From Lepidostoma basale (Eukaryota; Arthropoda; Insecta; Trichoptera; Lepidostomatidae): a DNA stretch of 64,000 nt. Below, piece after piece: positions 23,861 to 34,531 of the stretch. The notes below the pieces were generated by a model. The model made no database searches and had not been told where the DNA came from. It saw only the letters and a list, made by a program, of their open reading frames with translations. The stretch's first letter is position 1, and every line of letters starts with the position of its first letter. Location of the stretch: the NCBI GenBank assembly GCA_022606425.2, contig JAHDVF020000853.1, positions 372,001 to 436,000 of the forward strand, written 5' to 3'. The position numbers were made by a program, and so were the translations under genes.

Positions 23861-24047
23861 CTTTTGTATCTTGGACCGCCGAAGCCCTTTCGGATCGTCG
23901 GAGCGATGGCTGTCCAGCTCCTCCAGGTCCACCTCGGCCAGAGCCTCGTCTTCCGGCTGCACGGACACGCGGCGCCCTTCCCTCTTCCATTGAGGCTCTT
24001 CCTGCAGAGAGTACTTGCGCCCTCCGCGGTGCTGGTACGACCGGCGG
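23861..24047 (-). CDS. Ndae1: Ndae1 exon c: N-terminal segment before the cytoplasmic domain
   Basis: Reads (S)RRSYQHRGGRKYSLQEEP to DSHRSDDPKGLRRSKIQK. The acceptor is TGTTCCAG and the donor AAAAG|GTATTT. It is GC-rich. The acidic VDLEELDSHRSDDPKGLRR segment just before the cytoplasmic domain is recognisable from insect homologues. The frames open on the opposite strand are shadows. Confidence 0.88.
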
Positions 24048-24324
24048 CTGGAACATCCTCACAAAGATTACTCTACGCACACGGAAGATGCGAGTTGCTT
24101 ACCCCCCATAGTCTGGAGACCCTCAAATCTGTATCGTTACAGATTCACCAGTTCGGTTAGAGCTTCATAAATGAAAAGTATTTTCTTTACGCTTGTTTTA
24201 GTGTTCAACGATCTTTAACCTCCATAGGGCGGTAGACTTCATTTGCAGTAAAAAAATTGGTCTCGAATTGCGGTTGACTACTTTTACAGCTCAGACAGAG
24301 TGTCCCAGTTCATCATAATAATAA

Positions 24325-24640
24325 ACTTGAAAATAACTTTTTTTATTCACAAAATATTAAAAAAAACACGACATGTTTCGGAGGATACCTCATCTTCATA
24401 AACATTTAATAAAAACTAAACAAAGAAAGACTAATATAAAAAAAACTTTTAATTTAACTTTAACTTAATTTTGAAATTTAAATTACTGTATCGAATTTTA
24501 AATGCGTTTTTTTATGTTAGTCTTTCTTTGTTTAGTTTTTATTATATTTTTACACCTGAAGATGGAGGTATCCTCCGAAACATGTCGTGTTTTTAAATAT
24601 TTTTTTTGAATATTTTGTAGATTAAACAAAATTATTTTCA
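24325..24640. mobile_element. foldback element with a hammerhead-like motif in each arm
   Basis: Arms of about 110 bp are inverted repeats: left 'aaaacacgacatgtttcgga...aactaaacaaagaaagacta', right 'tagtctttctttgtttagtt...tccgaaacatgtcgtgtttt'. The centre of about 70 bp is AT-rich. The element has no coding capacity and ends in A/T-rich 'aaaataatt'-like sequence. It lies in the large intron 5' of exon c. Confidence 0.75.
24552..24590 (+). ncRNA. hammerhead-ribozyme-like motif A
   Basis: In order: stem I ACAC (24552-24555), core CTGAAGA (24556-24562), one extra T, stem II GGAGG/CCTCC (24564-24568 / 24572-24576) with loop TAT, GAAAC (24577-24581), a tiny palindromic stem III (ACATGT), cleavage triplet GTC (24584-24586), then GTGT (24587-24590) that re-pairs with ACAC. 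This is the type I hammerhead order described for Penelope-like retroelements. The extra T after the core weakens the match. The opposite arm carries a copy with the first core base changed. Confidence 0.4.
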
Positions 24641-25279
24641 ATTACATTCAATTAAGTATATTACTATGTAATTCCACAGTGTTAATGCCTTAGCGTTCAA
24701 TAAGTTCATCATAATATTACGTACAATTTAGTAGTAGTAAAAAAAGGTCTATATGATACATTCAAATATGTGTTGCAAATGTAGTCTTCCGCAGATTAAA
24801 ATTAATCTTTGAACTGCAAATGTAGCCAGCCGAGCTATAAGGGTTAATCAACCCTATCATAAATCGCAATAACAAGAGTCATCTAATCTTATTCCAATAA
24901 TCCCCGAATTTCGTATAATCAAACGTAGATTATTCAATCAACCAACGAATCCTAAACTTTGTTAAAAAAAAATGTTTCCCAAACTGTTTAATTACTATCT
25001 CCTTTTCGGATAAATATCCCCAAAGTCTTCCTATAATTACCTCCTCCAAAAGTGTCATCGGGAAGATTTTGTGATTTTTTTTATAAACCAAAATTTACGG
25101 AGGTTTTACTGGCAAAAGCTGGTGGTTAAGTTTATTTGTAACAAAAGTTATAAAATATTTATTCTTTATATAAAAGAAATACAACGTTTATGAATTTACC
25201 AAGAGGTTTTTTTTAAAAATAAAACGAGGTGACTAAATGTTTTACTTATTTAGTTAAGTAATAGTCTACAAATTAATAG

Positions 25280-25445
25280 CGGGAGATGCCTATTGGTGGC
25301 TATGAGGTTCGCAACCTATCACACCGCGTCTCCCGCGGAGGCGTAATAAGAAGTATGGAGTGTCGCATCGGTAAAAGTGTGGCAGTCCATTATTTCTGCC
25401 TACCCCTTCGGGGAGCCGGCGTGATGGTTATTTAGTTGGTTAGTT
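25280..25445 (+). mobile_element. SINE with hairpin head and LINE-like tail
   Basis: The head 'gggagatgcctattggtgg' with 'gaggttcgcaacc' and 'gcgtctcccgcgg' forms a hairpin. The body 'gtcgcatcggtaaaagtgtg' and the tail 'ggcgtgatggtta' follow. Same family as 62407-62575 and 63508-63676. Confidence 0.75.
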
Positions 25446-25557
25446 AAAAGTCAACAAACACACCGTCTGCGTATATTTTATTTACATAATTAACTAGATA
25501 TTAATTAATTAATATTTTTGGCACATTTTCATAAAAATATGCATAGAATTAAATTGG

Positions 25558-25900
25558 AAACTAACTAACCATCACGCCGTCTCCCGGAAAGAGTAGGAAG
25601 AAATAATGGACCGCCACACTGCTCTTTCCTGACATACTTCACTAGTTTCCTCAACATTCATAACAACATTTAACATTTGATTTTTTTGATCATGCCACGA
25701 TTTCTTCGGTCTTCCTCTATTTCTAGATTGTAGTAACTTTCTTTATCATTATTTCTTCATTAATTCTTTCCATATGTCCAAACCATTTAAATGATCATTT
25801 CATTATTTTGTGCATAGCACTTTCATTCGCACTGCGTTCATTTATCATTTTTGCATATCAAAGTCTACTGCATTTTTTAAATTTTCATTATTCTTCTGCC
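25558..25900 (-). mobile_element. LINE 3' end (GTTA-tail family), antisense
   Basis: Begins 'aaactaactaaccatcacgc' and continues as antisense coding sequence for the block found at 45834-46175 (the GRPRKTWHDQIN region appears as 'atgccacgatttcttcggtc'). It decays towards 25900. Confidence 0.65.
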
Positions 25901-26295
25901 AGTTCCATGCACAAGGGTCGTAACAAGAACACCATTGTGCACTGCCATTTTAGTTTTTTTTGATAAGTTTTTATTTTGTAAATATAAATTAGAATTAGGA
26001 AAAAGAAATCACGTTTCATAGTAAAATGTTTAGCAATGCTTCATCTCCCTCGCGATTATCTTATAATTAAAAATATGTTGTGAGCCCTCGAGTGCCGATG
26101 CCATTATTCTTAACTTGTCCTAATAATGGAGGTTCACATGCTCTTGAGGTGTGCGAAGTTCGTATCGGGGCGACGAGGTTTTAAAGTAGGTCGCACGAGA
26201 ACCGGACACAAACAAAGTTAGTTCAGCGAAACTGACCATAGGATAGCAGTGTACTTAGCGCTGATGTTAATTAGGTGACGGCAGTCCAATGCGTA

Positions 26296-26580
26296 GTTTG
26301 GTCACACGTCTGTGGTGCATAGGGCCTCAAGGAACCTTCTCCACCCAACCCTATCGCACACCTGATGCCTAACGTCATCTCTAGTGAAACCTGCCGCTTT
26401 AACCTCGTCCTTCAGGGTTCTTCTCCAGGTGGCTCTAGGTCTGCCTCGCTTTTTCTTTCCACCCAGAGGGGACCATAGCGTATTCAGGCTGGCTCTTAGG
26501 GTGTAAACAATCCACAGCCATTTGCGCCTAGCGACTTGTTCTCTGATTTGCTTTTCGCCTGTCATGGCCCAGAGAACAGC
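26296..26580 (-). mobile_element. LINE C-terminal fragment (RKW.WI / VGWRRFLEALCT family)
   Basis: The minus strand reads GEKQIREQVARRKWLWIVYT, KKKRGRPRATWRRTLKDEVK and GWRRFLEALCTTDV then stop. The same reading end occurs at 27700-27830 and 62880-63190. It is the end of a LINE reverse transcriptase protein. Confidence 0.75.
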
Positions 26581-26789
26581 ATTTGAGGTTATTTGGGGTC
26601 AAAAGATCTTGAATATCGAGCGATGGCATCCATTTATTAACACTTGGAGTTTTCCATTTAGTTCTTCTATTTGTTTCCTTGGTTACAAATTTTAACATTT
26701 GTTAACTTTGTTACAAATTATAACATTTCCCTCTACAGGTCTTCTTTCTATTGGATATCTCGGTTCCTTGATATTATGAAGATGATGTT

Positions 26790-27235
26790 GATTTTTATAG
26801 CGCCATTTTCGCGAGAGATTCACTTCAAGGGCGTTCTTCGTTCGAAAAGGAATAATAATAATAATAATAATAATATGCTAACTTTTAAAGCGCCGTTTTT
26901 GTGATGTAATCACCTCAAGGGCGCATTAAGACGTGTTTTAAATCTAAATGTGAACGCTGCATCTGATTGATATTCGCGATCGATTAGAAAGTATAATAAA
27001 ACATGAATGTTTATTAGAAAGTGTAATAGAACATGAGTGATCATATAGTGTTTTAAGAGAGCTTCTGAATACGCCTTCGTTATCTGAATTTCGGATATTG
27101 TTGGACATCCTGTTCCATGCCTCCGGTCCCGCGATGCCAAAAGCACGATCCGCGAATTTTGAAGCTCCTTGGCGCCGTGGGACAATAAGTTTGTTTGTTG
27201 ACTCTTCTTTTGCGGATTATAGCGTGGTCTGCCGA
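26790..27235 (-). mobile_element. CR1/L2-like LINE 3' end with ATT-repeat tail
   Basis: Minus-strand frames give ADRAFGIAGPEAWNRM and RNSDNEGVFRSSLKTLYD, the usual CR1/L2 C-terminus. The 3' part (acaaaaacggcgctttaaa in sense) ends in repeated ATT at 26851-26874. A second copy's end (gcgccattttcgcgagagat) abuts beyond the repeats. Confidence 0.7.
26851..26874 (+). repeat. (AAT)n microsatellite
   Basis: Eight AAT units; they are the tail of the antisense LINE end just described. Confidence 0.9.
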
Positions 27236-27699
27236 GGAATCAGTTCGATTAGCTTGTAAAGGTCTGTGGGGGTAGTGGGGTGCTTGTCCATGTAAGACTT
27301 TGTGAACAAGTAGACATAGTTTATCATTAAGTGATATTACTTATGGCTGAAGACTTTTGGTCCTCAATACCAACCTTGATTACTATTTTCAGTATAGACT
27401 TTCTATGTCTGGTGTATAATAAATAAAGGTTATTATTGGATACCAATTGCTATTTCGCTCTTGCAAAGATGCGGTTCTTGCGATAAATAAATAAGCGTGA
27501 TAAAAATTGGCAACCATTGCTAACTTTATATATGAATTTGAAATATAATCTAGTAATCGTAGTACAGAATAAATAATTTTCTCATTTTAAAAAACATACT
27601 ATATTTATTGTAATAAACTTTGTAGAAATGATAGGGAATTAATTAAGATATTTACATATGAATTAATTGGGGGTCCTATCTAGAGAAAATAATATTTTA

Positions 27700-27830
27700 A
27701 TGGTTAAGGCAGCAGGTCTCACTTGGGACGATGTTAAGCATCAGGCATGCGATAGAGTCGGGTGGAGAAGATTCCTTGAGGCCCTATGCACCACGGAGGT
27801 GTGACAGGACAAAAAAAGAAGAAGAAGAAG
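27700..27830 (+). mobile_element. LINE C-terminal stub with GAA tail
   Basis: Reads VKAAGLTWDDVKHQACDRV, GWRRFLEALCTTEV, stop, then gacaggacaaaaaaagaag repeats. Second copy of the family at 26296. Confidence 0.75.
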
Positions 27831-27867
27831 ACAGCGAGCACAGTTACAAAACAAACCAGTTTGTTTT

Positions 27868-27925
27868 GTAATCCTGATTAAGCTCCGTTGGGAGCGAAAC
27901 CAGTTGGTTTGACAAAAATAAAGTG
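27868..27925 (+). ncRNA. hammerhead-ribozyme-like motif B, mutated copy
   Basis: Core CTGATTA (G8 changed to T), stem II AGCTCC/GGAGC, GAAAC, palindrome-like ACCAGT, then GGTT that can pair with AATC before the core. The tail 'aaaataaagtggtgtt' is shared with the 44162-44235 copy. The core change should make it inactive. Confidence 0.3.
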
Positions 27926-28739
27926 GTGTTAAAACAACAGTTTAATTTTTTTTTTTAAACTTGCCACAAATAAAGCCCTTCATACGAAAGTATTGAAATA
28001 ATTTTAGTCAATATCATCATAGACAATAATAAAAATAATCATTTATGAAATCATATTTAGGTTTCAAAAATATTTAAATTCGCTTTATCTACATAACATG
28101 TCGACGTTTAAAATGTTTTATTGGAAATTATGCAATGAATTTATTTATTTTAAAATTTAAACAACAAATTTCAAGCTTAATTGAGGTGATTGTGTCGACC
28201 CTAATCAAATCAAGGAAGCTCGTGAAGTAGTATTGGGTATAGAACTTTTATGAAACTCAAATACAGAATATCGGTCTCGAATTCAAATTTCAGAGTTGGA
28301 TTTCATAAACCACTAATGCAAAGTTCTGCGAAATACATGGGGCTCCAGCTGCAACTTGTTTGTTCTTGTGAACAGTAATGAATATTGGAACAAAATTTGG
28401 AAAGTAGATTGACTGAACTCTAATTACAGCATTTACGGGGGTTACATCTGATATTCTTTCGCATGGAATACCACAAATTAGACGCGATCAATTACAAATA
28501 TATTTTCACTGTAGTACTTTTTGTTCCTTGTGGGAAACCACCCGTACAGTTGGGTGCGAAGGAAGGTGATCTTCGATGATAAATCCAAGGGTTGGTTTGG
28601 ATGTTTTATTGGAGCTAATCGTAACGGGGAACATTCGATGTGCCGTCTCTCTGGGACCGACACCACAACTAATTCCAACTAAATCTTTCTGAGTCTTAAT
28701 ATAACTTGGAGGTTTGACATTATTACGAATGTGGGGGGC

Positions 28740-29170
28740 CTTTTTTCAGGTTGTTCCGCTCGGCATTGGGGCTCGTCCCCAACTCTTCGCCGATGACGAT
28801 GGCAGCGTAGCTCTGGGAGTCATCTTTGGAACTAATCTGATAATGGCAGCGCCGCTCTGGGGGTAATCTTTAGGACTAATCTTGATGGTATCATCGCTAA
28901 ATCGGGATGAATATGAACTAATCTTGAGAGCGCCGAGTCGGTGATCGCAGGAACCACCATTCAGACAATAGCGCCTCTTCTGGATAAATCAGTAACTACT
29001 GATTAAGGGATGATATCAGTAGCGGGTGGTTCGATCGTGGGAGAGCTTTAACGGCTTGGCTACGCGATCGGGTGTCTTCGGAATCCCATACTCGTGATCT
29101 AGGAAATGGGACTGCGCGCGATCTCTGTACAGCGGCTAGCGGCAAGTAACCGCGTTTTGTTGGTTACATT
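28740..29170. repeat. GC-rich segment with internal near-repeats, probable TE remnant
   Basis: A sudden GC rise. The phrase 'ggcagcg..gctctggg' occurs twice about 55 bp apart, followed by 'ctttggaactaatct' / 'ctttaggactaatct'. No frame recognised. It resembles an untranslated end of a retroelement; the family is unknown. Confidence 0.35.
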
Positions 29171-30015
29171 TTTTGAAAATTTCCGCCTGGTTACATCACA
29201 AATTTCTGGTCATAACTTCAAATAATCTTTTCAAATCCCCCTTCTCTTTATTCTATCAATTCATTGATTTGTTTCGAAAACTTAAACTTTTATATATCTA
29301 AGTCTGTATTTGATAATTGTGAAGCCAAATAAACGAATAACTCTATCAGACATTGTATTATACGTTTGTAAGATTTCTCTTCTGGCTTTCTGTGAGGGCT
29401 CCGATGTTAAATAACAATTTAAAAAAGGTTATTTTCATCAATTACAAGATCGTTTACATTCTAAATGTGGAAGTCCCATTATATTTCATTTACCCATTGA
29501 GTATTTTCACCCCTTATTACATATTTTCTAGTTTATTTCAATCCCTTTTGTTCATTGTAGAGTACTATATAAGGTGGAACCAGCTGGCTTACAGTTGACA
29601 CCAGCGATAAACCAGTACACAGTGAGTTCTAATGAAACAAAGTTAATAGAATTTAAATTAAAAAAATAGAAAACGATCACTAAGAGATGCTTTTTCCGTT
29701 AATCTCTTTAAGTTTATTTTGTTTTGGTTTTCATTAAAAATAAAGTAGATTGTACAATAAAAGGAATGATTGAAATAAATGATGGCGGAAGTAATATATT
29801 ACCACACACAATACATCCAAAAGTGTGCCATACTGAGATAAGTAGGGAGGAGAGCGGGAGCTTTCATTTAAAGGCTATTCACTGAGTTAATGCCATGCGG
29901 AAGGTATTTGGCGGCATAGACCAGCTTTCCACGAACTTCTGACTCCGTAAGCATCCAATCTACATTCGCCGAATATTAAAAGCTTTCACGAAAGTACCTA
30001 TGTTCATTTCACTGA

Positions 30016-30250
30016 CAACCTTCGTGGCCAAATGGTAACTGCTTTGACTGCCACACCCGGGTTCGATTCCCGGCGATGGTAGTGTGATTATGACACTGAC
30101 TTTGGTCTGGTGTAGAATTCACGTAACAATAAAATCGCGATAGATTAGCTACTTATCACATGTCATGAGAATCATTATGATAGCTATACCCTTTACATCG
30201 ATTTGGCTCGCGCTGTAATGATGTAAAGAGCCATTCAACAAAATAATAAT
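30016..30250 (+). mobile_element. tRNA-derived SINE with A and B boxes
   Basis: The head 'ttcgtggccaaatggtaact' (A box) and 'cccgggttcgattcccggcg' (B box) are nearly intact. The body 'gactttggtctggtgtagaa', 'acaataaaatcgcgatagat' and 'gctacttatcacatgtcatg' follow, and the end is ATA-rich with repeated AAT. Four copies in this window define the family. Confidence 0.88.
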
Positions 30251-30344
30251 AAAATTAATAATAATTTTCACAAAATAACACTAAAATAACGCTCGAAATG
30301 CGAGCGAAAAAAGTGTAATTGTGCCCAGTATCTTATTTTTCTTT

Positions 30345-30765
30345 CCGAGTCCTGTCAGGTCTCTCCAACGTTGACTATCACCCTTGCGTAGGCCTCCCCG
30401 TCCTGGGAAGCTCGGAATAGCTCCCCCACAGTCCTTAGCCCCGTCCACTCTCGGATGTTCCTCAGCCAGGAAACCCGCCTTCTCCCAACACCTCGTCGAC
30501 CCTCAATCTTACCCTGCAAGATCAGATATAATAGTGCGTACTTTTCGCCTCTCAGAACATGGCCCAAGTCGGACACCTTACGGACTTCGATGTTGCTCAG
30601 CAACTCTCTGTCAACTCTGGCTCTATGGAGAACGTTTGTGTTGCTGACCATGTCAGTCCAGGAGATGCGTAACATCATTCGGTGTATCCACATCTCAAAG
30701 GCCTCCAATTGGTTCATAACATTGACTTTAAGGGACCATGACTCCACCCCGTATAACATGTGCCC
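30345..30765 (-). pseudogene. RTE-type LINE C-terminal fragment
   Basis: The minus strand reads MLYGVESWSLKVNVMNQLEA, WIHRMMLRISWTDMVSNTNV, LGHVLRGEKYALLYLILQGK, RRGVGRRRVSWLRNIREWTG and RVIVNVGET. It is diverged from the copy at 15178, so a second RTE subfamily. Only about 135 codons remain. Confidence 0.85.
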
Positions 30766-31683
30766 AGTATAGGTTACATAAATTAACTAAACGTTCTGTC
30801 TCAGGTCTATTTCATATTTTCGCATCTGTTGATATACGGCCTGCGGAGCAGATCTGCCCCTCGAGCTAATTTTACATTATGAAGCTTATAAATTCGTAGA
30901 TAAAATAAAGATTGTGCTAAAATGCGATATGCCGCGACACACCTGGAGACAATGCAACAATATTGTTTCAAACACCTATTTTTCTATGGAATACGTGCTT
31001 TTGAATGCGTTTAGAGAAACTGTATATATAATACATGAATGAAAACTTTCGCTCCTCTAAGACATTATCAAATAAATCCTTCCAGAATATCACTGCCCTT
31101 TAAGTACTGTATATAACCATGGTTCGCTCACGCCTTGAATATGCAGCTATATCTCGCGCATTTCAAGGGTCCAAAAAATGTTAATTTTAAAATGTGCAAG
31201 TCGTTCTCTGATTACAAATCTGCACTAATTTTTCACTCCTTGGACTCTCTTGAAAATAGACATACTCTTAATGATATAATGTAACTTCATAAAATTATTC
31301 ACTTCAAAATTGATAACTCTGAGTTTCTCTGCAAATTGACACTCAATACCCCTATGTCTGACACAAGACACACCGCGAGACAAGTTTTCCATCTTCCTGT
31401 TTATCGCACTATCTACGCTCAGAATGCCGCAATGTATCGAATGTGACAACTACAATAAGCATTTTGGAGACATTGTTGTTTTCCATTTAAACGAGCGAAA
31501 TTTAAAAAAAGATCGCAGCAACCTTTCGGCGTGGATAAGTTCATAATATTACACGATATTACAATATATTTATGTCGTCTGTTAACTGTTGACTATTATT
31601 ATGTTAGTGATATCGCTTTATGTTACCCTTAATAAATAAATAAATGATAATGCCTTAGAGCGAAGCTTAAGTAGAGCGAAATA

Positions 31684-31830
31684 TTTGATAACGCCTTAGT
31701 AGGGCGAAACATGTCATTCCACCTAAAATATAATACAACTCCTTGAAGACAGACGTTTTCATTAATATTAATTATTTAATATGAAGTTTTACATCATTGG
31801 ATTAGAAACATAAACACTCACCGTGACATG
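31684..31830 (+). repeat. dispersed repeat with decayed hammerhead-like centre
   Basis: Reads 'TTTGATAACGCCTTAGTA' then 'GGGCGAAACATGTCATTCC', followed by 'gaagacagacgttttc' and 'gaagttttacatcattgg'. Stem II (GCC/GGC), GAAAC and the ACATGTC end are present, but the core has C3 to T and G8 to A changes. Confidence 0.4.
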
Positions 31831-32242
31831 TACTGTCGTCGAAGTGGTAAAGGAGAATCTTCTAAAAGTTGTTCCATTTTTAGGGTATTTAAATATAACC
31901 CTTGTAATTAAATTTATGTTGTTTTTGCTTAATTAATAAACAATAATTATAATTATGTTTAATGAAAATAGTCACAGTTCACTGGTAAATTTTACCGAAA
32001 GTAAATTGAGGGCGAACTCACGCACATTTCAAATAATATAATTCACAATCGACGTGAAGTTAACGACAATATAGACTAGTGCAGTGTCGCCCGATCACGT
32101 ACGGGGTGTGCACTCGACTGACGCCGCGGTAAATTTTCCTTTTAAAACAAGACGCAGCATCTTTACAAGACGGAAAATCTAAAACAATTTGTAGTTTTGA
32201 ATAATGAGAGCTTGATTTGCCAAGTAATTGGCTTTATTTTTT

Positions 32243-32391
32243 ACTGTGATAGGTAGCTAGTCTATCGCCATTTTATTTTTACGTGAATTTTACACCAGAC
32301 CAATGACAGTGCCACACATTCACAATGCCATCGCAGGGAATTAAACCCGGGACCTTAAGTGTGGCAGTCATGGATCGTGCCACGAAGGTCG
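32243..32391 (-). mobile_element. tRNA-derived SINE, antisense, 3'-truncated
   Basis: Antisense head 'cacgaaggtc' and B box 'gggaattaaacccggg' (degenerate). Body 'ttacaccagaccaatgacag' and 'gataggtagctagtctatcg'. Same family as 30016. Confidence 0.8.
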
Positions 32392-32584
32392 TCTACACAT
32401 ATATATTAGATAAAGATGTATACAAAAAATCATACCAATACATGCCAATAATATTTTTTATCCATTATTTGAGTTTCACCATCAATTTCAGCCAAATTAG
32501 CTAGCCTCCTTCAGGTGGAGAAAACGTGGCAGTTATTTCACGAAATAGTAAAATTTACTAATTACGAGTTTTAAGATAACAAAT

Positions 32585-32800
32585 GATTTTACTGATATCT
32601 CTTGATGGAAGTTCATTTTAAATAATAATTAAACAAAACAATGTTTTTTAACTACTCCACTTTTGTCATTATTTGGACAGCGACCGGTTTCACTAGGCTC
32701 CTGTCTGACCAATCTATCGATGCCAGCGAGCCTGGCAAAACCGGTTGCTGTCGAAATAAAGCCAAAAGTGGAAGTAGTAAAAAACATCGTTTTATTTAAT
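32585..32800. mobile_element. foldback element, 'CGAAACCGG' family
   Basis: The left arm starts 'tgatttta..gatatctcttg' and runs through 'aactactccacttttgtcat' to 'gcgaccggtttcactaggct'. The right arm returns as 'agcctggcaaaaccggttgc' and 'ccaaaagtggaagtag'. The core-equivalent reads CTATCGA and the GAAA is mutated to AAAA, so it is more decayed than 53053-53093. Confidence 0.7.
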
Positions 32801-33127
32801 TATATTATGCATCCGTACAGTACAATGTTTTCATTCTAAATATGAATGATATTGGTTTTCAGACAAGAGTAAATTCTTATAAATATTAATAATATTAACG
32901 TAAAAAATTGAAAAGATTGTTAATTAATTATTTTTTTATCAAATCCCAGTCGTGTCCATTAAAGTTCTACTTTTATCTCTACGAAAGTTTGACCTACATA
33001 ATCATAATTTGTAATAATTTTACGATCTAAACTGAAAACCCATCTTTTTCATATTTCATACCCAATTTAAACATTTATACTTTGTTCTACTATACTTTTT
33101 AACCGATCGCGAAAATTTTGATTTTTA

Positions 33128-33222
33128 GATTTAAAACACGTCTTAATGCGCCCTTGAGGTGATTACATCACAAAAACGGCGCTATAAAAGTTAGCATATT
33201 ATTATTATTATTATTATTAACC
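33128..33222 (+). mobile_element. CR1/L2-like LINE extreme 3' end with ATT tail
   Basis: 'ttaaaacacgtcttaatgcg', 'cccttgaggtgattacatca', 'caaaaacggcgctataaaag' and 'ttagcat' are followed by repeated ATT. Same end, opposite orientation, as 26878-26970. Confidence 0.7.
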
Positions 33223-33439
33223 CTTTCTATTTGTTTTATGGGATCGCTGATTGAGAATACATTTTATACATTTTGGGAGACTTAAATATTAATCTTGAAA
33301 AAAGTGATACACAAAGAAACTAGAGAAGACTCTCAAAGGCTTTGGCTAAACACAAAGAGTCACTTCTCCTGCGCATGACGCAGGCGGGATACTACAATGT
33401 CGATTTCAGAGTATGCCGAGTAATAAATGTTAGTTTGTC

Positions 33440-33680
33440 TGATAATAATAAAATTAGAGAGGAGAACATTAGATTATGAAGGCTTTTCTAAAGAATAAAG
33501 CAGGTTTCTAAGGTTGTGCTTTCAGCGTTGCGGGTCCGTTGGCGTGGGATAGTCTCCATGTTAGTATTAGGTATGAGGATAGTGATGTTAAATTTAAGAA
33601 ACTTCTAACGACTGCACTGTTCGGTCAGTCTTTTCCTAGTGCGCCCGTGCAGTAATTGATTTTACAAAACGGCGTACTTA
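33440..33680 (+). mobile_element. CR1/L2-like LINE C-terminal fragment
   Basis: Reads CAFSVAGPLAWDSLHVSIRY, EDSDVKFKKLLTTALFGQ and SFPSAPVQ, stop, then 'ttttacaaaacggcgtact'. The frame upstream is interrupted. Confidence 0.75.
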
Positions 33681-33860
33681 AAATATAAATCATAATAAAT
33701 AATAGTAAAAAAAAATTGCTTAAGGATTCAGGATCTTTTGATGGGCTAGCTCCATATGAGTGAATCGTAATAAATGGTTTAATTTGTACAACATTTTGAA
33801 TGTATACAAATACTTGTAGACGAATACTGGATTTTATTTACCCATTGCGGGTTATCAATT

Positions 33861-34342
33861 CAAGGATTAATTTTATCTCTATAGAGACGAAGATGCAAAT
33901 TGGAAACTGAATATGGTGATCGAGGTGTTTACAGGACTTATGACCTGTCATTGGTTGGGTTAAGCGCACGCTTTATGTAATACAACATTCCCCATTCCAT
34001 CTTTCTTATGACCACCATGTCTGACAAATTTTTGGAAGTTGTATTTATGCTAATATCCAACATCACAATTCACATGTCAGTTTCAATTTACAGACCAGCG
34101 CCATCTATAAAGATTAGGTTTAAGCATTAAGCAGAAGATCTTTTTATAACGCAATGTGAAAGGCTACCGCCATTAACGCACTGCTAGATAACGCCTGGAA
34201 ATGTCATTCCAATTTATATGCTAACTTGGACCAGTTTTTGTTTTGTGACTTATGACAGGTCATAAGTCCTGTAAACACCTCGATCACCATATTCAGTTTC
34301 CAATTTGCATCTTCGTCTCTATTGAGATAAAATTGATCCTTG
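33861..34342. mobile_element. MITE with about 95-bp terminal inverted repeats
   Basis: The left end CAAGGATTAATTTTATCTC, then 'gacgaagatgcaaattggaa' and 'tatggtgatcgaggtgttta', is found inverted at the right end (ttccaatttgcatcttcgtc ... aaaattgatccttg). The arms extend to 'ggacttatgacctgtc'. No coding frame. The left flank 33785-33860 (tacttgtagacgaatactgg, cccattgcgggttatcaatt) also recurs at 38775 and inverted at 52140-52215, so the true element may be longer. Confidence 0.75.
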
Positions 34343-34531
34343 GTTTAATTTGTGTTTCAGTCGGTCATATCGAGACAATTTTCAACATTTTCGTTCTTCT
34401 TTACACACCAGTTTAACGTAAGAAGTAGTTGATGTTTTAGAGGTAAAACATATAAATGATGGATCAAGGAGATAAGGTTGCGATGTATCTTTCCTGTTTC
34501 AGGGGTCTGTGTATTAAGATGCAAGTTGTTG

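Noticed and set aside
23809..24160. Open frames on the plus strand across the GC-rich block
   Set aside because: They are shadows of Ndae1 exon c on the minus strand, whose splice sites and phase fit the rest of the gene.
28478..28680. Possible Tc1/mariner piece (KVIFDDKSKGWFGCF on the plus strand)
   Set aside because: Faintly like the DES-motif region of a Tc1-type transposase, but too short and too diverged to support.
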